This document shows, one piece after another, positions 44,746 through 54,309 of a stretch of DNA of 64,000 nt. The stretch is from assembly GCF_019049255.1 (NCBI RefSeq), contig NZ_JAGMUJ010000191.1:124001-188000 (forward strand). Reading direction: 5' to 3'. Numbering within the stretch: position 1 is the stretch's first letter; every line of letters starts with the position of its first letter. Under the pieces are notes generated by a model. The model was not told the DNA's origin. It saw nothing but the letters and a program-made list of their open reading frames with translations, and searched no databases. The translations under genes were made by a program, and so were the position numbers. The stretch is from Streptomyces sp. AC558_RSS880. GTDB taxonomy: Bacteria > Actinomycetota > Actinomycetes > Streptomycetales > Streptomycetaceae.

Positions 44746-45478
44746 CGGTGCCGCCGCCACCGCCGCCTCCTCCCCCGCCGCCGGAACCGTCGGGGGCGAC
44801 GGCGCGGCCGGTCTGCGGGGAGATCATGCCGGCGCACAGGCCCCGGGAGGCCAGGTTCTGCGCGATGCGCGGGATCGCGGCGATGGTGTTGGCCGGCCAG
44901 TCGTGCATCAGGATGACCTGCCCGTTGGTGAGCCGGGAGGCGGCCTGCACGATGGCGTCGGTGCTCGCGTTGTTCCAGTCCTGCGAGTCGACGTCCCAGA
45001 TGATCTCGGTCAGGCCGTACTTGGCCTCGACCGCGCGCAGCGTCGAGTTGGTCTCGCCGTACGGCGGACGGAACAGCTTGGGCGTGCCGCCGCCGGCGTT
45101 TGCGATCGCCTGCTGGGTGCGGGAGATCTCCGAGTCCATCTGCGCCTGGCTCAGCTGGGTCATGTGCGGGTGGGTGTAGCTGTGGTTGGCGACCCACATG
45201 CCGGCGTCGACCTGGGCCTTGACCAGGGAGGGGTTGGCGGCGGCGTACTGGCCCTGGTTGAACATCGTGGCCCGCAGCCCGTTCTGCCTGAGCGCGTTGA
45301 GCAGGCTCATGGTGGTGCTGGTGGACGGGCCGTCGTCGAAGGTGAGTCCGACGTAGCCGTTGCAGGCGGCGGCCTGCGCCGGTGCGGCGTCGAGCGTCGC
45401 GGTGGCGGTGCCCGCCAGGGTCAGCGCGGCGACGGCCAGTGCCGACACCAGGGACCGGGGGGCTTTTCCGGTGGTCAT
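44483..45478 (-). CDS. axeA: Secreted acetyl-xylan esterase (CE4 polysaccharide deacetylase) with C-terminal CBM2-type xylan-binding domain
   Basis: 331 aa. Signal peptide ends near APAQA-A. CE4 (NodB) motifs: TFDDGPS near 46, HSYTHPH near 98 (metal His), RPPYGE near 136, DVDSQDW and LMHDW (catalytic His). A run of 11 glycines links to an 85-residue CBM2-like domain nearly identical to that of the upstream xylanase. Order and domains match the S. lividans xlnB-axeA pair. Starts 27 bp after the xylanase stop, so one transcript is likely. Removes acetyl groups from xylan; chitin-oligosaccharide activity is the alternative for CE4. Confidence 0.85.
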   Translation of the reverse strand: MTTGKAPRSLVSALAVAALTLAGTATATLDAAPAQAAACNGYVGLTFDDGPSTSTTMSLLNALRQNGLRATMFNQGQYAAANPSLVKAQVDAGMWVANHSYTHPHMTQLSQAQMDSEISRTQQAIANAGGGTPKLFRPPYGETNSTLRAVEAKYGLTEIIWDVDSQDWNNASTDAIVQAASRLTNGQVILMHDWPANTIAAIPRIAQNLASRGLCAGMISPQTGRAVAPDGSGGGGGGGGGGGTACTATLSAGSRWGDRYNLNVSVSGSSDWTVTMKVPSPAKVSATWNVSTSYPDGQTLVAKPNGSGNNWGVTIQTNGNWTWPTVSCSTG

Positions 45479-45505
45479 CTGCGGTGGTCCTCCTCGTGGG
45501 GGGGG

Positions 45506-46525
<1,020 letters not shown>

Positions 46526-46768
46526 GTGGTGCGCCTCCTGTGCGGCTCGGGGGTCGATGCCGGACAGTGTTGGTCTGCACGCGTCAACCGTCAACAGTTT
46601 CGGTTGAAATTTCGAAATCTTCGCTTGATCGCGAAGACGGAGGTATCCGTGTTTCCCCAGTTCAGCACCGATAATGAACCAGTCGAGTGAGATGGCGACG
46701 CGACAGAAGACGAGTACCCATCGAACATGATCAGCAAGTGAACGAAAGTTTCGAAGGCAAACGCATCC
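46526..46768 (-). promoter_or_regulatory. xlnB promoter region with CGAAA/TTTCG palindromes
   Basis: CGAAAGTTTCG at 46743-46753 is identical to the site before bxlE. A variant, CGAAATCTTCG, lies at 46613-46623 and overlaps TTTCGAAA at 46610-46617. They lie about 90 and 220 bp before the xlnB start. Region is AT-richer than its surroundings, as expected for a regulated promoter. Confidence 0.65.
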
Positions 46769-46773
46769 GAACA

Positions 46774-46814
46774 CCGCGGAGCCCGGACGCCTGTTCGGCG
46801 TCCGGGCTCCGCGG
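46774..46814. terminator. Perfect 18-bp hairpin
   Basis: 46774-46791 pairs exactly with 46797-46814, loop TGTTC. It lies 15 bp after the flotillin remnant on the minus strand and isolates xlnB from upstream transcription. Confidence 0.8.
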
Positions 46815-46828
46815 GCGGGAGGGGCCCG

Positions 46829-47332
46829 TCAGTCGGTGGAGATGACGGTCAGTTTGTCCACGGCGGCCAGCGGCTCGGCGGCCTTGCCGACGACCTGCGG
46901 CAGCACCTCGACCAGCATCTGGAGGACGGCCGCGTCCCCGTACCGCTCGAAGGCGTCGGCCTCCGCCGCGCCCCTCGCGGCGATCGCGGCCGCCTCGGCG
47001 TCCCCCTCGATGCGTACGGCGTCGGCGAGGGCCGCACGCTGGGCCTTCTCGCCCTCACCGGTGAGCCTGGCCCGCTCGGCGGCCGCCCCGGCCTCCTTGA
47101 CCAGGGCGATGCGGCGGGCCTCCGCCTCCTGCTCGGCCCGGTAGCGGGCGGCGTCGGCGGGCTTGCGGACCTCGGTGTCCAGCTCGCGGTCGGTCAGCGC
47201 GGCCTGCCGGGTGGCGACCTTCTCCTGGTCCTGCAGGACCTCCTGCCGCCGGGCGGCCTCGGCGAGCGGTCCGGCGGCGCCGGCGCGGGCGGCCGCACGA
47301 GACGAACCTGTTGCCAGGCTCCGGCAGTTCAC
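46829..47332 (-). pseudogene. Truncated flotillin/SPFH-family remnant (C-terminal part only)
   Basis: About 150 codons of a flotillin-like C-terminus: AAGPLAEAARRQEVLQDQEK, LDTEVRKPADAARYRAEQEA, then the end RYGDAAVLQMLVEVLPQVVG and TVISTD. The SPFH domain and N-terminal membrane segment (some 300 residues) are absent, and the helical repeat is shortened before RYGDAAV. The frame opens at a GTG five bases after the preceding gene's stop, so some translation is possible. Intact flotillins scaffold membrane microdomains; this fragment should not anchor. A strong terminator follows. Confidence 0.75.
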
Positions 47333-47336
47333 CGGT

Positions 47337-47960
47337 TCAGGTCGGTGTCGTCCAGCGCGGGGCCGTCTCCGCCCAGGCCGTGTCCCAGTCGGCGAGGTTG
47401 CGGCGGCGCAGGGCCAGACCGGTCAGGGCGTGGGCGGCGGCACCGGTGAGGGCGACGCCGATGGCGGCGAGGAGGGCCCAGCCCAGGGTGCGGCTGCGGA
47501 CCTCCTTTCGGGTCAGCGGCGGGTCCGTCACCTCGCCGTCGGCGGTGACCCAGACGCGTACGGTGTTGCCGGCGGTCAGCCCCGGCTGGACCTCCGCCCG
47601 TGCGGTGCGGGTCCGCCCCTCGCGGGTGACCACGCGGACCTCGACCGGGTAACGGGTCTTCTTCTCCTCGTCCGAGCCCGGTTCGGGGTGGCGCGGGGCA
47701 TCCCGGACGAGGGTCGCGTCCGTCTCGTACCGGGTCAGGTTCTGGTGGCGGGCGGTGTCCTCGTAATGCCGGCGGGCGGTGTCGCCGACGAGGACGGCGG
47801 CCACGGGGGCCACGGCCAGTACGGCGATCAGCGCCCCGAGGCCGAACCAGGCCTGGAGCGTGTCGGTGCGGCGGCGCAGGGGGTTGTGCCGCCAGCGCCA
47901 CAGCGGGGGGCGCGGGGGCGGGCCGGGGGGCGGCTGTGCCGGGGGTGTCTCGCCGGCCAC
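47337..47960 (-). CDS. Two-TM membrane protein, Rv1733c family-like
   Basis: 207 aa. Proline-rich N-terminus, RRRTDTLQAWFGLGALIAVL first membrane segment near 30-58, an extracytoplasmic domain of about 90 residues (ARAEVQPGLTAGNTVRVWVT), and a second membrane segment near 160-180. This is the pattern of actinobacterial Rv1733c-like proteins, which are linked to dormancy regulons in mycobacteria. Function unknown. Confidence 0.75.
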   Translation of the reverse strand: MAGETPPAQPPPGPPPRPPLWRWRHNPLRRRTDTLQAWFGLGALIAVLAVAPVAAVLVGDTARRHYEDTARHQNLTRYETDATLVRDAPRHPEPGSDEEKKTRYPVEVRVVTREGRTRTARAEVQPGLTAGNTVRVWVTADGEVTDPPLTRKEVRSRTLGWALLAAIGVALTGAAAHALTGLALRRRNLADWDTAWAETAPRWTTPT

Positions 47961-48003
47961 GTCGGGGCTCCTTCCGGTGGCGGGGCACGGGCGGCCGGGT
48001 CGG

Positions 48004-48807
48004 TCAGACCCTTCCGGTGACCGAGGGGTGGTGGTGCGCCGAGGCGAGGAGGCCGGCGGCGCCCCGGACGGCGGCGGTGTGCGGCGACGGGACCTGCCGC
48101 ACCGCGCAGCCGAGGCCGGCGGGGAGGTCGCGGGTGATGTCGGGGCGCAGCGCGCCGCCGCCGGCCAGGAGGACGCCCCGGCGCAGGGCGGTGCGGGTGA
48201 GCGCGGTGCGGTCCTGGCGCAGCATCGCGGTCACCATGCCGACCACCGCCGCGGTGATGTCGCCGGGCGGCGTGCCGTCGGCCAGGTCGGCGGTGCCCAG
48301 GGCGGTGCGGCGGGCGTCGGTGACCGCGCCGTCCACGAGCAGCACCACCTCGGTGAGGTGGGCGCCGATGTCCACGACGAGCAGCGGCCGGATGTGGTCG
48401 GCGCCCGCCGCCAGGGCCACCGCGCGGGCGCCCGGGACGGTCAGTACGGCGCGCGGGCGGAGGACCTCGACGGCCGTGCGGGCGGCGGTCCGGAAGGCGA
48501 GCCCGTCCAGGACCGGCGCCGTGACGACGACCAGCGGGCGGCCGAGCCGGGGCAGCCGGTGCCCGAGCAGCCGCTCCAGCATCCGGGCCGTGCCCGGGGT
48601 GTCGACGATGGTGCCGCGCTGGATGGGGTGGACCGCACCGGTGCCCGGGAAGGTCACGGTGGGCACGTCGAGGACCATGCCCCGCCCGGCGATCCACGCG
48701 CGTGTGCGGGCGCTGCCCAGGTCGAGAGCGATCCCCGAGCAGCGCCGGCACAGCGGCCGGTGCCGGTGCCGTACCGGCGCCGGGAGGGAACGCCGGATCA
48801 CGGTCAC
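48004..48807 (-). CDS. Actin-fold ATPase, MreB/rod-shape-protein-like
   Basis: 267 aa, shorter than MreB (about 340). Phosphate-1 loop GIALDLGSARTRAWI near 25, phosphate-2 loop LVVDIGAHLTEVVLL near 145 and adenosine motif GVLLAGGGALRP near 225 are intact; part of the usual subdomain sequence is missing. Starts with a GTG overlapping the stop of the DksA-like gene (GTGA), so the two are translationally coupled. May be a cytoskeletal or FtsA/Hsp70-like ATPase; polymerisation is not predictable from sequence. Confidence 0.7.
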   Translation of the reverse strand: MTVIRRSLPAPVRHRHRPLCRRCSGIALDLGSARTRAWIAGRGMVLDVPTVTFPGTGAVHPIQRGTIVDTPGTARMLERLLGHRLPRLGRPLVVVTAPVLDGLAFRTAARTAVEVLRPRAVLTVPGARAVALAAGADHIRPLLVVDIGAHLTEVVLLVDGAVTDARRTALGTADLADGTPPGDITAAVVGMVTAMLRQDRTALTRTALRRGVLLAGGGALRPDITRDLPAGLGCAVRQVPSPHTAAVRGAAGLLASAHHHPSVTGRV

Positions 48808-49175
48808 CGGCCGGCCTCCCTCACCTGCTGGCAGCGCCCGCAGTAGCGGGCCTGGGGGACGATCAGCAGGCGGTGGCGTTCGACGGCGCGGCGGCACAGG
48901 TGGCAGGTGCCGTACTGCCCGGAGTCCATCCGGGCGAGCGCCGCCTCGACGTCGGCGAGCACCATGCGGGCGGACGCCGCGAGCTTGACGCCCACCTCGA
49001 TCTGTGCGGCGTCCGTCCGGCGCCGGTCGTCGGCACGGTTCGAGGAGTGGACGGCGAACTGCCGCAGCTGCTCCTGCCGGAACAGCCGCTGCTCGTACAG
49101 GTTCTCGCGCAGCGCGGCGAGGTCCTCGGGGGTGAGGACCGTGTCGCGCTCGCCGATGGTCTGGTGGGTCACCAC
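48804..49175 (-). CDS. DksA/TraR family zinc-finger protein
   Basis: 123 aa. Coiled-coil N-terminal region then the C4 zinc finger CHLC (near 92) and CGRC (near 113). These proteins act in the RNA polymerase secondary channel in enterobacteria; the streptomycete homologues are less known. Followed by a coupled actin-fold ATPase gene. Confidence 0.88.
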   Translation of the reverse strand: MVTHQTIGERDTVLTPEDLAALRENLYEQRLFRQEQLRQFAVHSSNRADDRRRTDAAQIEVGVKLAASARMVLADVEAALARMDSGQYGTCHLCRRAVERHRLLIVPQARYCGRCQQVREAGR

Positions 49176-49215
49176 TGCACCCCTTGGGCAGAGCGGGAGA
49201 GGAGGACGGACGGGG

Positions 49216-49539
49216 TCAGGCGCGGCCCTGGCAGCCGACGCAGTACCGGGTGTGCGGGAGGATCTCCAGCCGCTCCGGCGGTACGGCCTTGGAGCAGCCC
49301 AGACAGGTGCCGTAGGTGCCGTCGTCGACGCGTGCGAAGGCCTCGTCGATCTCCGTGAGGACGCGCTTGATGGCGTCCCTCTGGTTGGACATCAGGTGGT
49401 CGCCGGGACTCTGCCCGGTTTCGTCGAGGGCCTTGAGCTGCGCCAGCCGGGTCGTGCGGGCGTGTTCGAGGCGCCGGCGGACCTCGTCGGCGGCCGGGTG
49501 GGCGGTACGGGGTTCGGTGCGGGGCAGGTCGAGCGACAC
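49216..49539 (-). CDS. DksA/TraR family zinc-finger protein
   Basis: 107 aa. Similar layout to the neighbour at 48804: helical N-terminus with DAIKRVLTEIDEAFARVDDG, then CLGC and CVGC. GTG start at 49539 with AGGAG eight bases upstream; the open frame upstream extends antisense over the kinase genes. A tandem paralogue pair, 40 bp apart. Confidence 0.88.
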   Translation of the reverse strand: MSLDLPRTEPRTAHPAADEVRRRLEHARTTRLAQLKALDETGQSPGDHLMSNQRDAIKRVLTEIDEAFARVDDGTYGTCLGCSKAVPPERLEILPHTRYCVGCQGRA

Positions 49540-49809
49540 GGACGGTTCTCCTCGGTGACGTACGGATGACGTCTTCACCCTCGTCCGTTTCCGCCTGGGC
49601 GCCCATCGGGCGCGGTACCCATCTGCGCGGGGTCCGAGGACCCACCGCGTGCGGCATGGGTCGGGCGGGCCGCGGGAAATGGGGCGCGGGGCCCATCGAC
49701 CGGAGCCCGGCCCTGGTGCACGCTGGCCGGTGTCCGCCGGGACGAGGGGCCGCTGCCGCACCAGCGGGCGCGGTGACCGACAGTAGAGGCAGACGAGAAA
49801 GAGGAAGGC
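49540..49809. promoter_or_regulatory. Divergent promoter region, no gene seen
   Basis: 270 bp between the DksA-like gene and the histidine kinase. Several CCCAT/ATGGG elements are visible (for example ATGGG at 49679-49683 with CCCAT at 49692-49696, and TGGGCGCCCA near 49597). No identified regulator. Confidence 0.35.
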
Positions 49810-50787
49810 GTGACCTCCGTGTCCCTGTACTGGCGGATCTTCGGGCTCAACGCGGTGGTGCTGGGCAGCGCCACCGCGCTGCTGCTGTGGGCTCCGGTGA
49901 CCGTGTCCGTTCCGGTGCTGCTGACCGAGGCGGTGATCCTGGTGGGCGGCCTCGGCGTCATGCTCGTCGCCAACGCGGCCCTGCTGCGCATCGGCCTCGC
50001 CCCGCTGGACCGGGTGACGCGGTTGATGACCACCGTCGACCTGCTGCGTCCCGGTCAGCGGCTGCCCGTGCACGGTGGCGGTGAGGTCGCCGAACTGGTC
50101 AGCACGTTCAACTCGATGCTGGAGCGGCTGGAGGGGGAACGCGTCGCGAGCAGCGCCCGCGCCATTCTCGCCCAGGAGGGTGAGCGGCGCCGTATCGCCC
50201 AGGAGCTGCACGACGAGGTCGGGCAGAGCATGACCGCCGTGCTGCTGGCCCTGAAGCGGGCGGCCGACGAGGCGTCTCAGCCGCTGCGCGGTGAGCTCCA
50301 GCAGGCGCAGGAGATCACCCGGGAGAGCCTCGACGAGGTGCGCCGGCTGGTGCGCCGGCTGCGTCCGGGCGTCCTGGACGATCTGGGCCTGGTCAGCGCG
50401 GTCACCTCGCTGGCCACCGAGTTCGCCACGCACACCGGGTTGCGCGTGCTGCGCCGCTTCGACTCGGATCTGCCCGTTCTCGACCACGAGACGGAGCTGG
50501 TGATCTACCGTGTGGCGCAGGAGGGCCTGACCAACGCCGCGCGGCACGCCGAGGCGCGGTGCGTGGAGGTGAGCCTGCGCGGTGCCGACGGGTGCGTCGT
50601 CCTCGAGGTGGCCGACGACGGCCGCGGCATCGGGGCCGCACGCGAGGGCGCCGGGCTCCGCGGGATGCGGGAACGGGCCCTGCTGATCGGGGCCGTGCTG
50701 GACATCTCGAGCCCCGACGGGACCTCCGCGCCGTCGGCCGGTACCCGGATCCGGCTGACCGTTCCCACCGCCAGGAAGCAGTCATGA
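49810..50787 (+). CDS. NarL-type sensor histidine kinase
   Basis: 325 aa. Two N-terminal membrane helices (about 8-28 and 38-60), a HAMP-like segment, HisKA_3 dimerisation helix with RRRIAQELHDEVGQSMTAVL near 130 (phospho-acceptor His), and HATPase with NAARHAEA, DDGRGIG and GLRGMRERA. Probably autophosphorylates and passes phosphate to the downstream regulator. GTG start at 49810 next to a purine-rich AGGAAGG; ATGA overlap with the regulator. Confidence 0.93.
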   Translation: MTSVSLYWRIFGLNAVVLGSATALLLWAPVTVSVPVLLTEAVILVGGLGVMLVANAALLRIGLAPLDRVTRLMTTVDLLRPGQRLPVHGGGEVAELVSTFNSMLERLEGERVASSARAILAQEGERRRIAQELHDEVGQSMTAVLLALKRAADEASQPLRGELQQAQEITRESLDEVRRLVRRLRPGVLDDLGLVSAVTSLATEFATHTGLRVLRRFDSDLPVLDHETELVIYRVAQEGLTNAARHAEARCVEVSLRGADGCVVLEVADDGRGIGAAREGAGLRGMRERALLIGAVLDISSPDGTSAPSAGTRIRLTVPTARKQS

Positions 50788-51470
50788 ACCACCAGGACAT
50801 CCACGACGGCCACCGGACGGACGCCACGATCCGGATCCTGCTCGCCGACGACCACGCGCTGGTGCGGCGCGGCGTCCGGCTCATCCTCGACCGGGAGCCG
50901 GACCTGGAAGTGGTCGCCGAGGCGGGGGACGGTGCGGAGGCGATCGCCATGGCCCGCACCCACGACGTCGACCTGGCCGTCCTGGACATCGCCATGCCGC
51001 GGCTGACCGGCCTGCAGGCGGCCCGCGAGCTGACCGCGCTGAAGCCGGGGCTGCGCATCCTGATGCTGACGATGCACGACAACGAGCAGTACCTGTTCCA
51101 GGCGCTCAAGGCCGGGGCCGGCGGGTACGTGCTGAAGTCCGTCGCGGACCGGGACCTGGTCGCCGCCTGCCGGGCCGCGATGCGGGACGAGCCGTTCCTG
51201 TACCCGGGGGCGGTGACCGCCCTGATCCGCAACTACCTCGACCGGGTGCGGCACGGGGAGGAGGCGCCGGAGCAGTTGCTGACCCCGCGCGAGGAGGAGG
51301 TGCTCAAGCTCGTCGCCGAGGGCCACTCGTCGAAGGAGATCGCCGAGCTGCTGTTCATCAGCGTCAAGACGGTGCAGCGGCACCGCGAGAACCTGCTGCA
51401 CAAGCTGGGGCTGCGGGACCGCCTCGAGCTGACCCGTTACGCCATCCGCGCCGGGCTCGTCGAGCCTTGA
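50784..51470 (+). CDS. NarL/FixJ-type response regulator
   Basis: 228 aa. Receiver domain with ADDHALVRRG near 21, phospho-acceptor Asp in LAVLDIAMPRLTG near 66 and Lys in GYVLKS; LuxR-type HTH LTPREEEVLKLVAEGHSSKE near 160. Partner of the adjacent kinase. The start overlaps the kinase stop (ATGA) and its own stop overlaps the next gene's TTG. Confidence 0.95.
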   Translation: MNHQDIHDGHRTDATIRILLADDHALVRRGVRLILDREPDLEVVAEAGDGAEAIAMARTHDVDLAVLDIAMPRLTGLQAARELTALKPGLRILMLTMHDNEQYLFQALKAGAGGYVLKSVADRDLVAACRAAMRDEPFLYPGAVTALIRNYLDRVRHGEEAPEQLLTPREEEVLKLVAEGHSSKEIAELLFISVKTVQRHRENLLHKLGLRDRLELTRYAIRAGLVEP

Positions 51471-51862
51471 CCGCCGACCGGCGGGGACGCCCCGCCCGCC
51501 TTCCGTACCGGGCCGCCGCGGCGGCCCTCGCCGCGTTCGCGGCCGTGCTGCTGACCCTCGGGTGCACCGGCGGCACGGAACCCGTCCCCGCCGCCCCACC
51601 CGCCCCGTCGGCGTACGAGTCCGACACCCGTCCGTACGGCGACGACGCCTACGTCGGTGCCCGCGCCCTGCTCACCAGGCCGGAGCGGGACGCCGGTGAG
51701 CGGACAGTGCCCGCCGGTCATCCGCTCTTCACCGCGGCGCACACGCCGCCGGTCCCGCCCCGGCCGGCCCGGCCCGCGCCGACGGCCGGGCACGCGCCGC
51801 CCGCCGCCGCGCACATGCCGTCGGACCTGGGGCGCGCCCCGCCCCCGACCTCCAGCACCTGA
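51467..51862 (+). CDS. Small proline/alanine-rich lipoprotein
   Basis: 131 aa from a TTG that overlaps the regulator stop (TTGA). A basic N-terminus, a hydrophobic segment and a LTLGC lipobox near 33 suggest a lipidated, exported protein; the remainder is Pro/Ala-rich without a known domain. Alternative starts exist downstream. Its position between a two-component system and secDF suggests a cell-envelope role, which is inference. Confidence 0.55.
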   Translation: MTADRRGRPARLPYRAAAAALAAFAAVLLTLGCTGGTEPVPAAPPAPSAYESDTRPYGDDAYVGARALLTRPERDAGERTVPAGHPLFTAAHTPPVPPRPARPAPTAGHAPPAAAHMPSDLGRAPPPTSST

Positions 51863-51906
51863 GCTTCCCCTCTTCTCTCTTTTCCGCGTGCCTGCTGGAG
51901 GCATCT

Positions 51907-54231
51907 GTGAAACGTCCCGCCCGCGTCAGGGCGTTGTTCGCGCTCGCCGTGATCGCCGTGTCCGTGTTCGTCGCCGTCACCGTTCCGGTCCGTCTGGGCC
52001 TGGATCTGCGGGGCGGCACCCAGATCGTGCTGGAGACCCGTTCCACCGAAACCGTGAAGGCCGACGGGGCGGCCACCGACCGCACCCTGGAGGTGCTGCG
52101 CGGCCGCGTCGACGCGCTCGGCGTCGCCGAACCGAGCATCGTCCGCTCCGGGGACAACCGGATCATCGTCGAACTGCCCGGCGTACAGGATCCGCGCAAG
52201 GCGGCCGACGTCCTCGGCCGTACCGCGCAGCTCTCCGTGCACGCGGTGCTCGGTGCCGCCACCGAGTCCGACAAGGCTCGGGCGAAGGGCGAACGCGTCC
52301 TGCCCGACGAGCAGTCCGGTGAACGGCTCCGGCTGGCCGCCGCGTCGCTGACCGGCCAGGACGTGAAGGACGCCGAGGCCCTCTTCGACCCGCAGAGCGG
52401 TGCCGGCTGGCACGTCACCGTGGACTTCGAGGACGGCAAGGGCTGGGCGAAGCTGACCGGTGAGGCCGCCTGCAACCCGGCGGGGGACCCGAAGCGCCGG
52501 GTCGCGATCGTGCTCGATGACAAGATCATCTCCTCGCCGCAGGTCGACCCGTCCGTCGCCTGCGGCGCGGGCATCACCGGCGGGTCCACCCAGATCACCG
52601 GTTCCTTCACCAGTGACGAGGCCAAGGAACTCGCCCTGCTGGTCAAGGGCGGCGCCCTGCCGGTGCCGGTCGAGACGGTGGAGCAGCGGACCGTGGGCCC
52701 GACGCTGGGCGCCGAGGCCATCGAGGCGAGCGCCTGGGCGGCCGTCGTCGGCACCGCGCTGACCGCGGTCTTCATCATCGTCGTCTACCGGCTGATGGGC
52801 GTCCTGGCCACGCTGGCCCTGCTCTGCTACGGCCTGATCTCCTACGCCGGTCTGGCGGCCCTCGGTGCGACGCTGACCCTGCCCGGTCTCGCCGGTTTCG
52901 TGCTGGCCATCGGCATGGCGGTGGACGCCAACGTGCTGGTCTTCGAACGGGCCCGGGAGGAATACGGCAAGCGCAACCGGCCCAGCGGCCGCTCGGCCCT
53001 GACCGCCGGTTTCAAGGGCGCGTTCAGCGCCATCGCCGACTCCAACGTCACCACGCTGATCGCGGCGGCGCTGCTGTTCCTGCTCGCGTCCGGTCCGGTG
53101 AAGGGCTTCGGCGTCACGCTGGGCATCGGTGTGCTCGCGTCCATGATCAGTGCCCTGGTGATCACGCGGGTGTTCGCGGAGTTCGCGGTGGCCCGCCGCT
53201 GGGTGCACCGCCGACCGGGGGTCACCGGTCTGGCCTCGATCGGCCGGGTCCGTACGTACCTCACCCGTCGCGACCCGCAGCTGATGCGGCGTCCGCGCCG
53301 CTGGCTGGCGGTGTCCGCCGTGGTGCTCGCCGTCGCCGGCGCGGGCATCGTGGTGCGCGGGCTGAACTTCGGTGTGGAGTTCACCGGCGGCCGGCTGATC
53401 GAGTACTCCACCGGTGAGGCCGTCGACCCCGACCGGGCTCGGGAGGCGCTGGCCGACGCCGGTTTCCCGCAGGCGATCGTGCAGTCCTCCGGCGACGACA
53501 GGCTGACGGTGCGCACCGAGGAGCTGACCAACGCGGAGGCGGTCGAGGTGGCCGACGCCGTCGCGGAGGTCGGCGGCGGGGCGGAGAAGGTCCGCGACGA
53601 GCTGATCGGCCCGAGCCTCGGCGACGAACTGCGGCGCAACGCGCTGATCGCGCTCGGTCTGGCGCTCGGCGCCCAGCTGCTGTACCTGGCCGTGCGGTTC
53701 CGCTGGATGTTCGGTGCGGGCGCGGTGGCCGCCCTGGCGCACGACGTGGTGATCCTCACCGGCGTCTTCGCCTGGCTGGGCAAACCGGTCGACGGTGTGT
53801 TCCTGGCCGCGCTGCTCACCGTGATCGGTTACTCGGTGAACGACTCCGTGGTGGTGTTCGACCGGATCCGCGAGCTGTGGCGCAAGGACGGCAAGGCGCC
53901 GCTGGCCCAGGTCACCAACCGGGCGATCCTGCAGACGGTGCCCCGTACGGTCAACACCGGTATCGGTGTGATCTTCATCCTGGCCGCGCTGGCCCTGCTG
54001 GGCGGCGACTCGCTCACCGACTTCGCGCTCGCGCTGCTCATCGGCATGCTCGTGGGCACGTACTCGTCGGTCCTGACCGCCTCGCCGCTCGCCGTCGAGC
54101 TCGGCGCGCACACCGGTGGCGGCAGGGGCGGCAGGGACGGCCGGGGTCGTGGCCGGGGCGGTTCCGGGCGGACGGAGTCCGGCGCCACGGAGCGCCAGGA
54201 CCGGGCCGGGGCCGCCACGCGGGCACGGTAG
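51907..54231 (+). CDS. secDF: Fused SecDF protein-export component
   Basis: 774 aa. SecD-like half (GLDLRGGTQIVLET near 32, then ELPGVQD, and membrane block with VLAIGMAVDANVLVFERAREE near 335) joined to a SecF-like half (GVEFTGGRLIEYST near 490, GYSVNDSVVVFDRIRELWRKD near 640). About 12 membrane segments are expected. Uses the proton gradient to help pull exported proteins through SecYEG. GTG at 51907 with GGAGG five bases upstream. Streptomycetes normally have separate secD and secF elsewhere, so this may be a second, specialised copy. Confidence 0.92.
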   Translation: MKRPARVRALFALAVIAVSVFVAVTVPVRLGLDLRGGTQIVLETRSTETVKADGAATDRTLEVLRGRVDALGVAEPSIVRSGDNRIIVELPGVQDPRKAADVLGRTAQLSVHAVLGAATESDKARAKGERVLPDEQSGERLRLAAASLTGQDVKDAEALFDPQSGAGWHVTVDFEDGKGWAKLTGEAACNPAGDPKRRVAIVLDDKIISSPQVDPSVACGAGITGGSTQITGSFTSDEAKELALLVKGGALPVPVETVEQRTVGPTLGAEAIEASAWAAVVGTALTAVFIIVVYRLMGVLATLALLCYGLISYAGLAALGATLTLPGLAGFVLAIGMAVDANVLVFERAREEYGKRNRPSGRSALTAGFKGAFSAIADSNVTTLIAAALLFLLASGPVKGFGVTLGIGVLASMISALVITRVFAEFAVARRWVHRRPGVTGLASIGRVRTYLTRRDPQLMRRPRRWLAVSAVVLAVAGAGIVVRGLNFGVEFTGGRLIEYSTGEAVDPDRAREALADAGFPQAIVQSSGDDRLTVRTEELTNAEAVEVADAVAEVGGGAEKVRDELIGPSLGDELRRNALIALGLALGAQLLYLAVRFRWMFGAGAVAALAHDVVILTGVFAWLGKPVDGVFLAALLTVIGYSVNDSVVVFDRIRELWRKDGKAPLAQVTNRAILQTVPRTVNTGIGVIFILAALALLGGDSLTDFALALLIGMLVGTYSSVLTASPLAVELGAHTGGGRGGRDGRGRGRGGSGRTESGATERQDRAGAATRAR

Positions 54232-54237
54232 GAGCGA

Positions 54238-54297
54238 GCGGAAGGGACGGACGGGGCGGGCCACCCGGAGGTGGTCCGTCCCGTCCGTCCCTTCCGC
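54238..54297. terminator. Long imperfect hairpin between convergent genes
   Basis: GCGGAAGGGACGGACGGG near 54238 pairs with CCCGTCCGTCCCTTCCGC near 54280, extended inward by GCCACC/GGTGGT with G-U-type mismatches. A stem of about 25 bp between secDF (plus) and the ABC exporter (minus), so probably serves both. Confidence 0.7.
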
Positions 54298-54309
54298 CCG
54301 GCACCACCT

